From contig CM065389.1 in NCBI GenBank assembly GCA_033060915.1, positions 16,948,001 to 17,012,000 on the forward strand: a stretch of 64,000 nt of DNA. The letters are read 5' to 3'. Numbering within the stretch: position 1 is the first letter of the stretch; each line of letters starts with the position of its first letter. The position numbers and the translations under genes are program-made. A model generated the notes under the pieces. That model was not told the origin of the DNA. It did no database searches and saw only the letters and a list, made by a program, of their open reading frames with translations. The DNA comes from Euryodendron excelsum. Its lineage: Eukaryota > Streptophyta > Magnoliopsida > Ericales > Pentaphylacaceae. This document shows, one piece after another, positions 45,105-55,343 of this stretch.

Positions 45105-45912
45105 AAAGGATTGCTTGTCCCCAGTTCTCTCCTAATCATACAAAATATATCTTTATTTAAAGGTTTTGTCAATATATCAGCAAGTTGATGTTTAGTACTC
45201 ACAAAATCAAGCAAGATACCACCTTTTTGCACATGATCACGTATAAAATGATGTCTAATCTCAATGTGCTTTGTGCGAGAGTGTTAGATAGGATTTTTGG
45301 TTAAATTGATGGCACTTGTGTTATCACATCTAATCGGAATATGTTCAAATGTTAAACCAAAATCTTCTAATTAATGTTTTATCCAAAGCACTTGTGCACA
45401 ACAACTTCCGGCTACAATATACTTAGCCTCAGCTGTGGAAATGACAACTGAGTTTTGTTTCTTACTAAATCATAAAACAAGCATATTTCTAAGAAATTGA
45501 CAAGAGCCACTAGTGCTCTTTCTATTAACCTTACTACTAGCATAATCAGCATCTGAATAACCAATTAAGTTCAAAGATGTGTCTCTAGGATACTACAATC
45601 TAAGATTAGGTGTGTGCTTAAGGTATCTAAATATTCGTTTAACAGCAACAACATGTGATTCCTTAGGATTAGATTGAAAGCGAGCACACAAGCATACACT
45701 AAACATAATATCAGGTCTACTGTCAGTTAAGTAAAGCAATGAACCTATCATACTTCTATATAGCTTGGCATCTACCGAAATACCTTTCTCATCATTGTCA
45801 AGCTTTGTTGAAGTATTCATAGGGGTGCTCAATGGTTTTGCCTCTTCCAGTCCAAACTTCTTGAGTAGATCTTTAATGTATTTAGCTTGTTTAATGAAAA
45901 TTCCTTCATTTG
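45105..45912 (-). pseudogene. SIRE-like RT C-terminus and RNase H
   Basis: The minus strand continues RT after the nested element (IKQAKYIKDLLKKFGLE), then LYRSMIGSLLYLTDSRPDIM, followed by RNase H with YSDADYA and STAEAKY, and ends with HQLADILTKPL near 45110. Four catalytic acidic residues appear present. Stops (TAG/TAA/TGA) interrupt it at about 45590, 45370 and 45290. It cleaves the RNA strand during cDNA synthesis in the family. Confidence 0.8.
45908..45912. repeat. Target-site duplication of CRM-like element (atttg / ctttg)
   Basis: atttg here and ctttg at 51446-51450 differ in one base. Removing the element with one copy restores the copia RT frame; the right copy gives the family-typical Lys codon. 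Confidence 0.85.
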
Positions 45913-46463
45913 TGATGCAGCGGGATTTACAAAAACAAGATAATCAACCCTAACCCGTTGATTTACCACGAATACCGGATTAAAATCCTTCCTTTAACCC
46001 GTTGATTCACCATGAATACCAGGTTCAAGGGCATCAAACATTCGTTGACTTGCAAAAAATACCGAACGATTGGAAAAGGTGCAAACTCTCACGCAAACTA
46101 AATTAATCTCAAAAACTACAAAAAAAGTCTTAAACAAAAGTATAAATAGGCGGCACAAAACCCTAGGGCCCAGGACAAACCGGGTTAATAGAAAAAGACT
46201 GACGAAAGCCCAAAACACTAAACGGGCCAAAAATCATACTTAGAGGCATTTTTCACGTTTTCCTAGGCCGAAACATGATTTTATAATTTTTCCCTGCCTG
46301 TGACTCGTCGCTAGCTTTTCAAAAATATATTATAATAAGAAAACAAAGTTACAAAGCAAATGTTACGACCGATTAAAGTTTACCGACTACCGGTCCACGC
46401 GTCGCACGGGCATAACGATGCCCCCAGGTCTCCAAGTAGTCTTCTGCTATGCTATCCGCATCA
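45913..46463 (-). mobile_element. 3' LTR of CRM-like element
   Basis: 551 bp, TGATGCAG...CCGCATCA on +. The first ~90 bases transcribed from it (46463 down to 46373) are the end of the integrase ORF. About 60 differences from the other LTR by hand count, mostly transitions, plus a 16-base indel. Confidence 0.88.
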
Positions 46464-47629
46464 TCCTCCCTAGGTTGGAAAGAATTCGCCCACAAATTCG
46501 ACCCCTCCTCCTCCTCCTCTAAGTTGTCACCACGATAAGGCATGAGATGCTTCACGTTAAACACGTCGGAAGTGTTGGCATGGCTCGGCAACTTCAACAG
46601 GTAGGCATTAGGATTGATCTTCTCGACAACCTCATATAGCCCAACTTTTCGAGCTACCAGTTTGCTATATTCGTGCGCTGGATATCGATCCTTGGTCAGC
46701 ACTGCCCACATGAAATCCCCCACATCAAACTCCACCAAGCGCCGCTTCTGGTAAGCCACCTCCTTATACTTTGTCGTCGACTCAAGGAGATTCTGCTGCA
46801 CCTGTTTATAGACAGCCTGTAGGTCACTAATAAAATCCTCGGCCTTCTTATGGACCCTCTTCAAATAGGGAATAGGAGCTAAGTCAATTGGAGCTCGCGG
46901 CTGGAATGCATAATTGGCAAAGAATGGATTGAAACCCAAACTACGATTCACCGACCGGTTGAAAGCAAACTCAGCTTGGTACTATTTCTGATCCCATGAT
47001 TTCAGATTTTCCCCCATTAGACACCGCAGCAAGTTACCCAGTGAACGATTCACCACCTCGGTCTACCCATCGGTCTGAGGATGGTAGGCACTACTAAAAT
47101 CCAGTTTCGTGTTAGCCAACAACCACAAGCACCACCAAAAGTGGCTAAGGAACTTAGAGTCCCTATCAAAAACTATGAACATTGGCACCCCATGAAGACG
47201 ATATACCTCCCGGAAGTAAAGCTGCGCAATATTGACTGCATCATTAGTCTTCTTACAAGTGTTGAAGTGCGACATCTTTGTCAACTTATCCACCACCACA
47301 AAGATAGAATCGCTGCCCCATTGTGTACGTGGAAGCCCCAAGATGAAGTCCATACTCACATTCGCCTATAGCCTCTCCGGAATTGGCAAGGGCATATACA
47401 ATCCTGCATTAGTCGCCATCCCCTTGGACACTTGGCAGATTTAGCACCCGGCAACAAATTTGGCCACTTCATGTCGCATAGAAGGCCAATAATAGGAATT
47501 GGCCATAAGCTGCCAGGTCTTATCACGCCCCATATGCCCCTCCTCATGCAACTCTTTGATGATCTTAAGGCGTAGACTGGACTGAGGCACACACAGTTGG
47601 GTACCCTTAAATAGAAACCCATCGTGCAT
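46373..47629 (-). pseudogene. CRM-like integrase, tail overlapping LTR
   Basis: 47629-47441 holds the zinc part (ELHEEGHMGRDKTWQLMANS, H..H). 47359-47063 is the core with D in SMDFILGLP and D in FDRDSKF. The catalytic Glu (TEVVN) follows a TAG that replaces Gln after HPQTDG. 46951-46373 is the C-terminal domain ending SDVFNVKHLMPYRGD, an acidic run and a basic tail (HRYARATRGPVVGKL) encoded by the LTR. There is no chromodomain; in the CRM clade a different tail (CR motif) sits here. Interrupted by at least two stops. Confidence 0.8.
46464..46474 (-). other. Polypurine tract of CRM-like element, inside the ORF
   Basis: The minus strand reads ctagggagga directly before the LTR's TGATGC, and the same bases encode Arg-Glu-Asp of the integrase tail. 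Confidence 0.7.
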
Positions 47630-48150
47630 TACAAATCCGTGCGCTGACCTGTCTCAACTTCACGAACAATAAAGGCAAATACAGGATCAATACTCAATAA
47701 TTCACGAAATGAATCAAAACTAATTACCTCTGCCCGTAAAGTGGTAAGCAAGCAAGTGCAACGGCTAAGGGCATCGGCAACCCGATTCTGAATCCCAGAT
47801 TTATGCTTGAGGGAGAAGGTGAACTGTTGTAGATACGCAGCCCATCTCGCATGCCTCACTGAGAGGTTATCCTGGCTGTTAATGTGTTTCAAGGGATCAT
47901 GATCAGAAAACAACACAAACTCATTTTGTGACAAATAGGGGTACCAATGCTTCAAGGCCTGTATAATCACATAGAACTCCACGTCATATGTACTATAATT
48001 CACCTTAGCGCCATTCAATTTCTCACTGAAGTATGCAATAGGCCTGCCCTCTTGGCTAAGGACTGCCCCAATGCCTACCTTTGATGCATCACAATGCAAC
48101 TCAAAAGGTTTAGAAAAGTTTGGCAATGCAAGCACCGAAGCGGTGGTCAA
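47629..48150 (-). pseudogene. CRM-like RNase H domain
   Basis: 174 codons open: ELHCDASKVGIGAVLSQEGR (first Asp), YSTYDVEFYVIIQALKHW (Glu), VLFSDHDPLKHI (Asp) and NRVADALSR (last Asp). All four catalytic acids are present, so this is among the better kept domains of the element. Confidence 0.85.
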
Positions 48151-48201
48151 TTTATGTTTGATTTCCTCAAAAGCGTTGGCCGCTGCCTCTAACCAAGTAA
48201 A

Positions 48202-49034
48202 CTACCCAGCCTTCATGCAATCCGTGATAGGGGCCATAATGCTGCTAAGACCCGGAATAAACCTCCGGTAGAATAAAGCCAATCTATGAAAACTGCGTAC
48301 TTCATGAATGTTCTTCGGGGTTGGCCACTTACGAACAACCTCAATCTTCTCCTCATCCACGGATATCCCATCTCCTGACACAATGTATCCAAGAAACAGT
48401 ACGTTATTGGACATGAATGAACACTTGGCAGTGGTCGCAACGAACCTCTCCTTTTGCAACAGAGCAATAACCTGTCACAAGTGCTACAAGTACACGGCAT
48501 GGTTAGGGCTATAAACCAATATGTCATCAAAGTAAACCACCACAAACCTCCCAATGAAAGGCCGAAAGAGCTGGTTCATCACACGCATGAAGGTGCTTGG
48601 TGCATTCGACAACCCAAATGGCATGACCAACCACTCGTAAAGGCCTCCCGTGTCTTGAAGGCTGTCTTCCAGTCATCACCCTCGCGGATTCTAATTTGGT
48701 GATAACCACTCTTTAAGTCCAGTTTTCTAAGCACCGCCGCCCCACTAAGTTGGTCTAACAGATCATCCAACCGGGGAATCGAAAATCGATAACGAACAAT
48801 AATTTTATTAATGGCCCAGCTGTCGACACACATACGCCAAGACCCATCTTTCTTAGGCGTCAAAAGCACAAGCACGGCACATGGACTGAGGCTCTCTCGA
48901 ATGTGACCCCTGGCCAGCAACTCCTCCACTTGACGTTGTAACTCCTCATGCTCCGTGGGACTCATACGGTAATGTGGTCGGTTTGGCAAAGCTACTCCCA
49001 AAACTAGATCAATGTGATGCTGAATATCGCGCAA
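48202..49034 (-). pseudogene. CRM-like reverse transcriptase
   Basis: The piece 49034-48579 starts [20 protein letters not shown] and carries the fingers and palm ([37 protein letters not shown]). A frame slip near 48650 follows. The active-site box [11 protein letters not shown] lies at about 48545-48513 and is intact. 48459-48202 is the thumb/connection ([20 protein letters not shown]). DSWAINK should be D-S-R-A-I-N-K in the family, a C-to-T type change. Confidence 0.82.
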
Positions 49035-49284
49035 AGGCCGTAAACCATATGGTAACTCGTTCAGAAATACATCACTAAACTACTTAATAAGCTCCCGCAC
49101 ATTGTCCAGAACCTCCTTGTTTTGCGACTACTCCTTCCCCACCAATAAATACACTACCCCAGTTTCTTCAATTTCCCCTACGAAGCGTTGCATGGTCAGT
49201 AAGTTGGGGTTCTTTTCGGTCACCTGATTCGGACTCTCTCCCTTGCTTGGGCACAATACCACTTTCACACTATTAAAGACAAAG

Positions 49285-49950
49285 CTATAAGTATGTTTTT
49301 TGGTCGTCATATTGCATAGCCCGATCATATTGCCACGGTCTACCCAATAAAATATGGCACGCATCCATCTCAACTACATCACACCAAATTTTATCTTTAT
49401 AATTGGAACCAGTGGATAGCGAAACTAAGCAATGCTTGGAAACTGTTACCCTTTTCCCTTCTTGCAGCCATGTCAGTTTGTAGGGGCTTGGATGCTTCTC
49501 AGTTGGCAACTCCAATTTTTGAACCACCTCCTCGGAGACCACGTTCTCACAACTCCCCGAATCAATCACGAACTTGCAGACTTTGCCCCTGACTATGCAC
49601 TTGGATTGAAATATGTTACCTTGCAACCACTCATCATCGCTGGAATCCCGAGGGGTAAGGTAAAACCTGCGCACCACCAACAGAGGCCCATCATCTCTAG
49701 TAACATGCTCCTCATCCACGACCTCTTCACCAAGCTGGTCCTCGCCTGACTCTTGTACAGGCTGCTTGAATTCCACTCCAACCATCCCCTCATTATCAAT
49801 AAATAGCCCCTTCTGCATGAAAGGCTTCTTGCAGTCCGCAAATCGATGGCCTGGCTCACCACACTTGAAGTAACGACTTGTGCTGGCTAGCACGGGCTTA
49901 ATCGGTTGCGGGTCTGGCGGTTTTCTAGCCACACCCCCAACGACGCCCAT
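49285..49950 (-). pseudogene. CRM-like nucleocapsid and protease
   Basis: The 221-codon open piece has FKCGEPGHRFADCKK near residue 27 (the first Cys of the usual CFKCGE is Tyr, YFKC), then the protease site FVIDSGSCENVVSEEVV near residue 128 with D-S-G intact, and HILLGRPWQYDRAM at the end. It is the longest uninterrupted piece of the element. Confidence 0.85.
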
Positions 49951-49969
49951 CTGAACAGCACCACGTCCA

Positions 49970-50841
49970 AACCCCTGTTAGGTCACACCCCAACTACTTG
50001 CTCCAGCCCAAAGCAGACCACTCGCCCGTCACTTTGCCTGCTTCTCAAGCTGTAACGCCTTCTAATGGGTATCCGAAATAGAGTACAAATCAAACATATT
50101 CAGGGTGTCCTGGAATTGAGGCTATAATCCCCCAATATACCGCGAAACCAACTGATCATCGGTCTCCTCCAAATCATTACGCGTCATCAACTGATAAAAT
50201 TCAATGGTGTACTTATCCACCGATTTCATCCCCTGTCTCAAATTCTGAAACCTCTGATACATCGTCCGAGCATAGTTATGGGGCAGAAAAGCCTCTCGAA
50301 GGTGCTTCTTCAGTTTATCCCGTGACTCAATCTTCCTTTTTCCCATCCGAGCACGATTCACCTTCAACTACTGCCACCATGTCACCCTTCCTCTAAAATG
50401 AGTCGCCATTAAAGGCACCTGTTTATTGCCCGAAACCTCTTTGAACTCTAGAACTTCCTCCACGACAAAAAGCCAATCAAGGAAATCCTTCGCCTTCAGG
50501 CTGCCCTCAAACTCAGGGATATCGATTTTCAGGCCTGCCTCCCACCGATTTCAACCGCCTTCGGCTACACAACCCCCCATCTGACAGGGATGTCTCTCGG
50601 GCTGCCCCAAGTGTGCAAAAGGATTTTCATCCTCCTCACTATCGGCGTCAACGTCCTCATCAACATCCTCATCCACAACACATGGGTTTGGGCACTATTG
50701 CTACTGCTGTAACTGTTGCTGCTATTGTTGCATCTAGATCTGCATCGCCACAATAGTGTTCATCAAGTCCTCCAATGTCTGTTGCGACCTATCCAATCGG
50801 TCCTCATACAAATCTGCAACTGGTCTGCGTCTGGGAGGCAT
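49970..50841 (-). pseudogene. gag: CRM-like gag
   Basis: ATG at 50841, 22 bases past the primer site, opens a basic N-terminus (PPRRRPVADLYEDRLDRS). Stops follow within 35 codons. 50367-50122 holds the capsid core (KKHLREAFLPHNYARTMYQR, QGMKSVDKYTIEFYQLMTRN). Gln-rich codon runs near 50700 are full of TAG stops, each one step from CAG. Confidence 0.75.
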
Positions 50842-50862
50842 GTTCACTTCAGGATCAAAATC

Positions 50863-50876
50863 GAGCTCTAATACCA
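50863..50876 (-). other. tRNA-iMet primer site of CRM-like element
   Basis: The minus strand reads tggtattagagctc just inside the 5' LTR, one change from TGGTATCAGAGC in its first twelve bases. Confidence 0.8.
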
Positions 50877-50878
50877 AC

Positions 50879-51445
50879 TGATGCAACAAGATTTACAAGA
50901 ATGAGATAATCAACCCTAACCCATTGATTCACTACGAATACCGGATTAAAATCCTTCCTCCAACTTGTTGATTCACCACGAATATCAGGCTCAAGGGCAT
51001 CAAACGTTCGTTGATTTGTAAAAAATACCGAACGATTGAAAAAAGGTGAAAACTCGCACGCAAACTAAATTAATCTCAAAAACTGTGGAAAAAGTCTTAA
51101 ATAAGAGTATAAATATGTGGCACGAAACCCTAGGGCCCGGGACAAACCGGGTTAATAGAAAAAGACTGATGAAGGCCCAAAAAAATAAGCCCAAAACACT
51201 AAATTGGCCAAAAATCATACTTAGAGGCGGTTTTTCACGTTTTCCTAGGCTAGGACATGATTTTATAATTTTTTTCTTCCTGTGGCTCGTCTCTAGCTTT
51301 TCAAAAACATATTATAATAAGAAAACGAAGTTACGGAGCAAAAGTTACGGCCAATTAAAGTTTACCGACTACCGGTTCACGCACCGCACGGGCATAACAA
51401 CGCCCCCGGGTCTCCAAGTAGTCTTCTGCTATGCTATCCGCATCA
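50879..51445 (-). mobile_element. 5' LTR of CRM-like element
   Basis: 567 bp, tgatgcaaca...ccgcatca on +. A TATA-like phrase (agtataaatatg at 51107-51118) is close to the homologous agtataaatagg in the other LTR (46140-46151). Confidence 0.88.
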
Positions 51446-52250
51446 CTTTGATTGTTTGATTTGAAGTCCAAGGAAGTAATTAAGTTCACCCATCATGCTT
51501 TCTCAAACTCATCCTGCATATACTTAGCAAATTCCTTACAAAGCTTTTCATTAGTAGAGCCAAATATAATGTCATCAGCATAAATTTGCGCAAGTAACAT
51601 GTCATGATCTTTAACCTTTATAAAAAGAGTTTGTATCAACTTTTCCTCTCGTAAAATCATTTTCAGTCAAAAATTTGTTTAGCCTTTCATACCAGGCCCT
51701 TGGGGCTTCCTTTAAACCATCTAAGGCTTTAGTAAGTTTGAAAACATGATTTGGAAATAAAGGATTTTCGAAACTAGGAGGTTGTTCAACATACATCTCT
51801 TCAGATATAAAGCTATTCAAAAATGCATTCTTTACATCCAATTGATAAAGTTTGAAATTTTTGAAACATGAGAATGCAAGCAACATTCTAATAGCTTCTA
51901 ATCTAGCTACAAGTGCATAGGTTTCATCAAAATCAATTCCTTCTTCTTGACTATAGCCTTGAGCTACAAGTCTGGCCTTGTTTCTAACAACAGTTCCAAA
52001 TTCATCCATCTTGTTTCTAAACACCCATTTGGCTCCAATTACAAGATGTTCTTTATGTCTAGGAACAAGATTTCAAACCTCATTCCTTTCAAATTGGTTT
52101 AACTCTTCTTGCATAGTCATAATCCATGATTCATCATTTTCAGCATCTTAAAAACATTTTGGTTCTATTTGTGAAAGAAAAGTAAGATGATTGCATACAT
52201 TTCTAAGAGATGATCTTGTTCTTACCCCTTGTGATGGATCACCTAGTATT
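51446..52250 (-). pseudogene. SIRE-like reverse transcriptase, N-terminal part
   Basis: 52024-51611 reads GTVVRNKARLVAQGYSQEEG, LYQLDVKNAFLNS and PRAWYERLNKFL, with the palm Asp in QLDVKNAF present. A 1-base frame slip near 51612 is followed by IYADDIIFGS (about 51573-51544), so the Y-A-D-D box is intact. A further stop lies near 51490. The reading then meets the CRM-like insertion at 51446 and continues at 45912. Confidence 0.85.
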
Positions 52251-53703
52251 TACTCTGTTGGATGGTTGTAGACAAATTTTCATTCCTTTGGCAATCCTTC
52301 ATTCTCATCTTGTTGGCTTAAAGAGTCATCTTGGTTTCCTTTTTTATGTGGTGGAGCTTTACTTTGAGTTAGATTGATGTTTAACGTATCGTAGTTCTTC
52401 TCCGTGTCATCTATATCATAATTCACAACCTTTCTAGACAAAGAGTTTAGTTCATCAAAGGTAACATGAATTGATTATTCAACAACTAAGGTTTTCTTAT
52501 TGTAAACTCTATAGGCCTTGCTATATGAGAAATATCCTAAAAAGACAGCTTCATCAGATTTTGCATCAAATTTATCAAGGTTGTCCTTATTGTTATTCAA
52601 CACAAAACATTTGCATCCAAAAGCTCTAAAATATGAAACATTTGGTTTCTTGTTTTTCCAAAGCTCATATGGGGTTTTTATTTAAAAATATTCTCACCAA
52701 AACTCTGTTTAACATGTAGCAAGCTGTGTTAACAGCTTCAGCCCAAAAATATTTTTGGTAAATTATTTTCACAAAGCATTGTTCTCCCTATTTCTTCTAA
52801 AGTTCTGTTTTTCCTATCAACAACTCCATTTTGTTGAGGAGTTCGAGGTGCTAAAAAATTGTATTCAAAACCATTTTTATCGTAATGTGTTTCAAAAGGT
52901 TTGCAATCAAACTCACCACTATGGTCAGTCCTAATTGTTGTGATTATAAATCCTTTTTCATTTTGAACCTTTTTACAAAACTTGGTGAAGAAAGTAATTG
53001 TTTCATCTTTGTGAGCTAGAAAAAATGTCCATGTAATTCTTGAGTAATCATCAACAATGACAAAAGCATATTGTTTACCAGCTAAACTTAAAGTTCTAGT
53101 TGGTCCAAACAGATCCATATGCAATAATTGAAGTGGTCTAAAATTAAAGAGCATGTTTAGGGATTTAAAAGAAACTCTGGTTTGCTTTCCCATTTGATAT
53201 GCATCACAAGCTTTGTTATTTTCATAATTTAGTTTGGGAAGACCATTTACTAACTCATTTTTTGAAATTTTTGAAAGAATGCTCATACTAATATGACCAA
53301 ACCTTCTATGCCACAACCAACTATTCTTATTGTTCACAGTAGCAAGGCATTTAATTTTACAAGAAGATAAATCATTTAAATTGAAAGTGTAAATATTACC
53401 TTGTCCATGACCAGTCAATATGATCTTGTTATCATTTATGTTTACTACATTACATTTAGAAGATTCAAACACTACTTTGCAACCTTTATCACACAAGTGA
53501 CTAATGCTCAACAGGTTGTATTTAAGTCCTTTAACAAGTAAAACATTCTCAATTGAGGTTGAAGAATTTTTACCAATACTACCTATACTGATGATTTTGC
53601 CTTTGCTATTATCTCCAAAAGTAACCAATCCTCCATCATTTGGTGTGAGAGAAGTGAATTGAGTTTCATCTCCAGTCATATGTCTCGAACAGCCACTGTC
53701 CAA
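52251..53703 (-). pseudogene. SIRE-like protease and integrase
   Basis: The frame 53703-52738 (321 codons) starts with the protease site MDSGCSRHMTGDE (residues 1-13; a Leu normally precedes Asp). The integrase zinc region is WHRRFGHIS...CDAYQMGKQTR, where the second Cys is Tyr. The core has D in LHMDLFGP and D in RTDHSGEF, but the catalytic Glu of the usual V-V-E-R-K-N is Asp (VVDRKN). Reading continues in broken frames to about 52251 with the family linker before RT. Confidence 0.85.
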
Positions 53704-55287
53704 GTACCATTGATCCTTTTTGGAGTTAGCTTGAAGACATACCTACAAAACAAGCAACTCAACCTTTGACCTTTGGTACCCAAATCATCTTGGGTCCAGT
53801 GGGGTTAGTCTTCAATGTTCCTTTTAGAACCCAAGCTTTCTTGACAGCATGAGATTTTTGTATAAGGAAACATTGATTTGCAAAGTGACCTCTCTTATGA
53901 CAATAAAAGCATGTGATTGTAGCTTTTGAAAACTTTTTATATTTAAAAACATTATAACCTATTCCAGCCTTGTCAAGAGAGCAATTTCATTTGCCAAGCA
54001 TAGCATCAAGTTTATCTCTTCCATTAACATATTTAGAGAGGGATTTTTCTAAATCAGTGACTTTTTCTTTTAAAACAGAGTTTTTCTTTTTCAAAATATC
54101 ATTTTCATTTTGTAACTCTTCACTTTTTTCTGTGAGAATGGATACCATATTCTCGAGAAGATTTTTTTTTATGCATAACTTTTTAAATTCAATAACCAAA
54201 TCATCAAAAGCATCTTGCAATTCATTAAAAGAAAAATCAGAATTAGTTATGTCTGTTTCTTCTTCATGTGTCATAAGACATAAGTTGGCTACTTTATGAG
54301 TTTCAGATTCATCGGAGCTTGAATCTTCACTATCACTCCATATTGTAGCTTGTGCCCTCTTCCCTTTTTCTTTCTTTCCTTTCTTTTTCAGCTAAGAACA
54401 CTCATTTCTCATGTGTCCTGACTTTTTGCATTAGTAGCATATAATGGTAGAATCCTTGTTGTTGGATTCACCCTTTGCTTCAATCTTCTTTCTTCTTTTC
54501 CACCTTCTTTCATGAATCTCTTGAACTTTCTTGTGATGAGAGTAAGATCTTCCTCATCTTTTTCTTCACTTCCAGATTCATTTTCTGATGTGGTGAATGC
54601 AACAAACTTCTTTTTCTTGTCCTCTTCTTCTTGAGCATTCTGTTTTCGGGTTAGCTCATAGGTCATGAGAAAGCTAAAAAGTTCTTCAAGAGGTAAAGTG
54701 TTGAGGTCTTTAGCTTCTTGTATAGCTATCACCTTTGCTTCCCATGTCTTTGGCAGTGATCTTAAAATTTTTCTCACCTGTTCACTGTTAGGATATATTC
54801 TACCAAGAGACTTTCAACCATTAACAATGTCAGTGAATCTAGTGAACATTTTAGTTATAGACTCATCAGATTTCATTCTAAATAATTCATAATTATGCAC
54901 AAGAATGTTAATTTTTGACTCCTTGACCTGATTAGTCCCTTCATGAGTCACTTCAAGTTTGTCCCAAATTTTTTTGGCAAATTCACAGGTAGAAATCCTA
55001 TTAAACTCATTTGGATCTAATGCACAATATAAAATGTTCATAGCTTTAGCATTAGATTGCATAAGCTTCATGTCATTCTCATCCCATTCATTTTCAGGTT
55101 TAGGGATAACTTCTCTTTCAATGAACTTGCTGGGAGTTTTAGAACCATTAACAATAATCATCCATAACTCATAGTCAACATATTGAATATAAATTCTCAT
55201 TCTATAGTTATAGTTTGTACCATTAAACATAAAAGGTCTATTGGTGGATTGACCTTCACCTAGAGAGCTTCCAAACATGGTTGCCAT
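53704..55287 (-). pseudogene. gag: SIRE-like gag with coiled coil and two zinc knuckles
   Basis: ATG 55287 opens 157 codons with PFMFNGTNYNYRMRIYIQYV at residues 18-37 and KLEVTHEGTNQVKESKI near residue 120. 54777-54409 continues capsid (MRKILRSLPKTWEAKVIAIQ). A first knuckle near 54425 reads CY-stop-CKKSGHMRNEC. 54274-53987 is a coiled coil (KNLLENMVSILTEKSEELQN). A second knuckle CFYCHKRGHFANQC lies near 53905. Two knuckles around a coiled coil are characteristic of SIRE-type gag. Confidence 0.85.
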
Positions 55288-55329
55288 GGATCAACTCTAA
55301 GGATGTTAAGCCTTTAAACTAGAGTCCTA

Positions 55330-55341
55330 GCTCTAATACCA
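55330..55341 (-). other. tRNA-iMet primer site of SIRE-like element
   Basis: The minus strand reads tggtattagagc two bases inside the 5' LTR. Confidence 0.85.
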
Positions 55342-55343
55342 AT

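Larger units (their letters stand above)
45913..51445 (-). mobile_element. CRM-like Ty3 chromovirus, nested in copia RT
   Basis: LTRs of 551 bp (45913-46463) and 567 bp (50879-51445) share TGATGC...GCATCA termini. An iMet primer site and purine tract are in place. The minus strand encodes gag, CCHC, protease, RT, RNase H and integrase in Ty3 order. The integrase tail lacks a canonical chromodomain and runs into the LTR, which with the integrase phrase [18 protein letters not shown] points to the CRM (centromeric) clade. Internal part about 4.4 kb, many stops. Confidence 0.85.

Noticed and set aside
46373..46951. Chromodomain at the integrase end
   Set aside because: After FNVKHL the tail is acidic then basic, without the aromatic cage and W-E pattern of a chromodomain.
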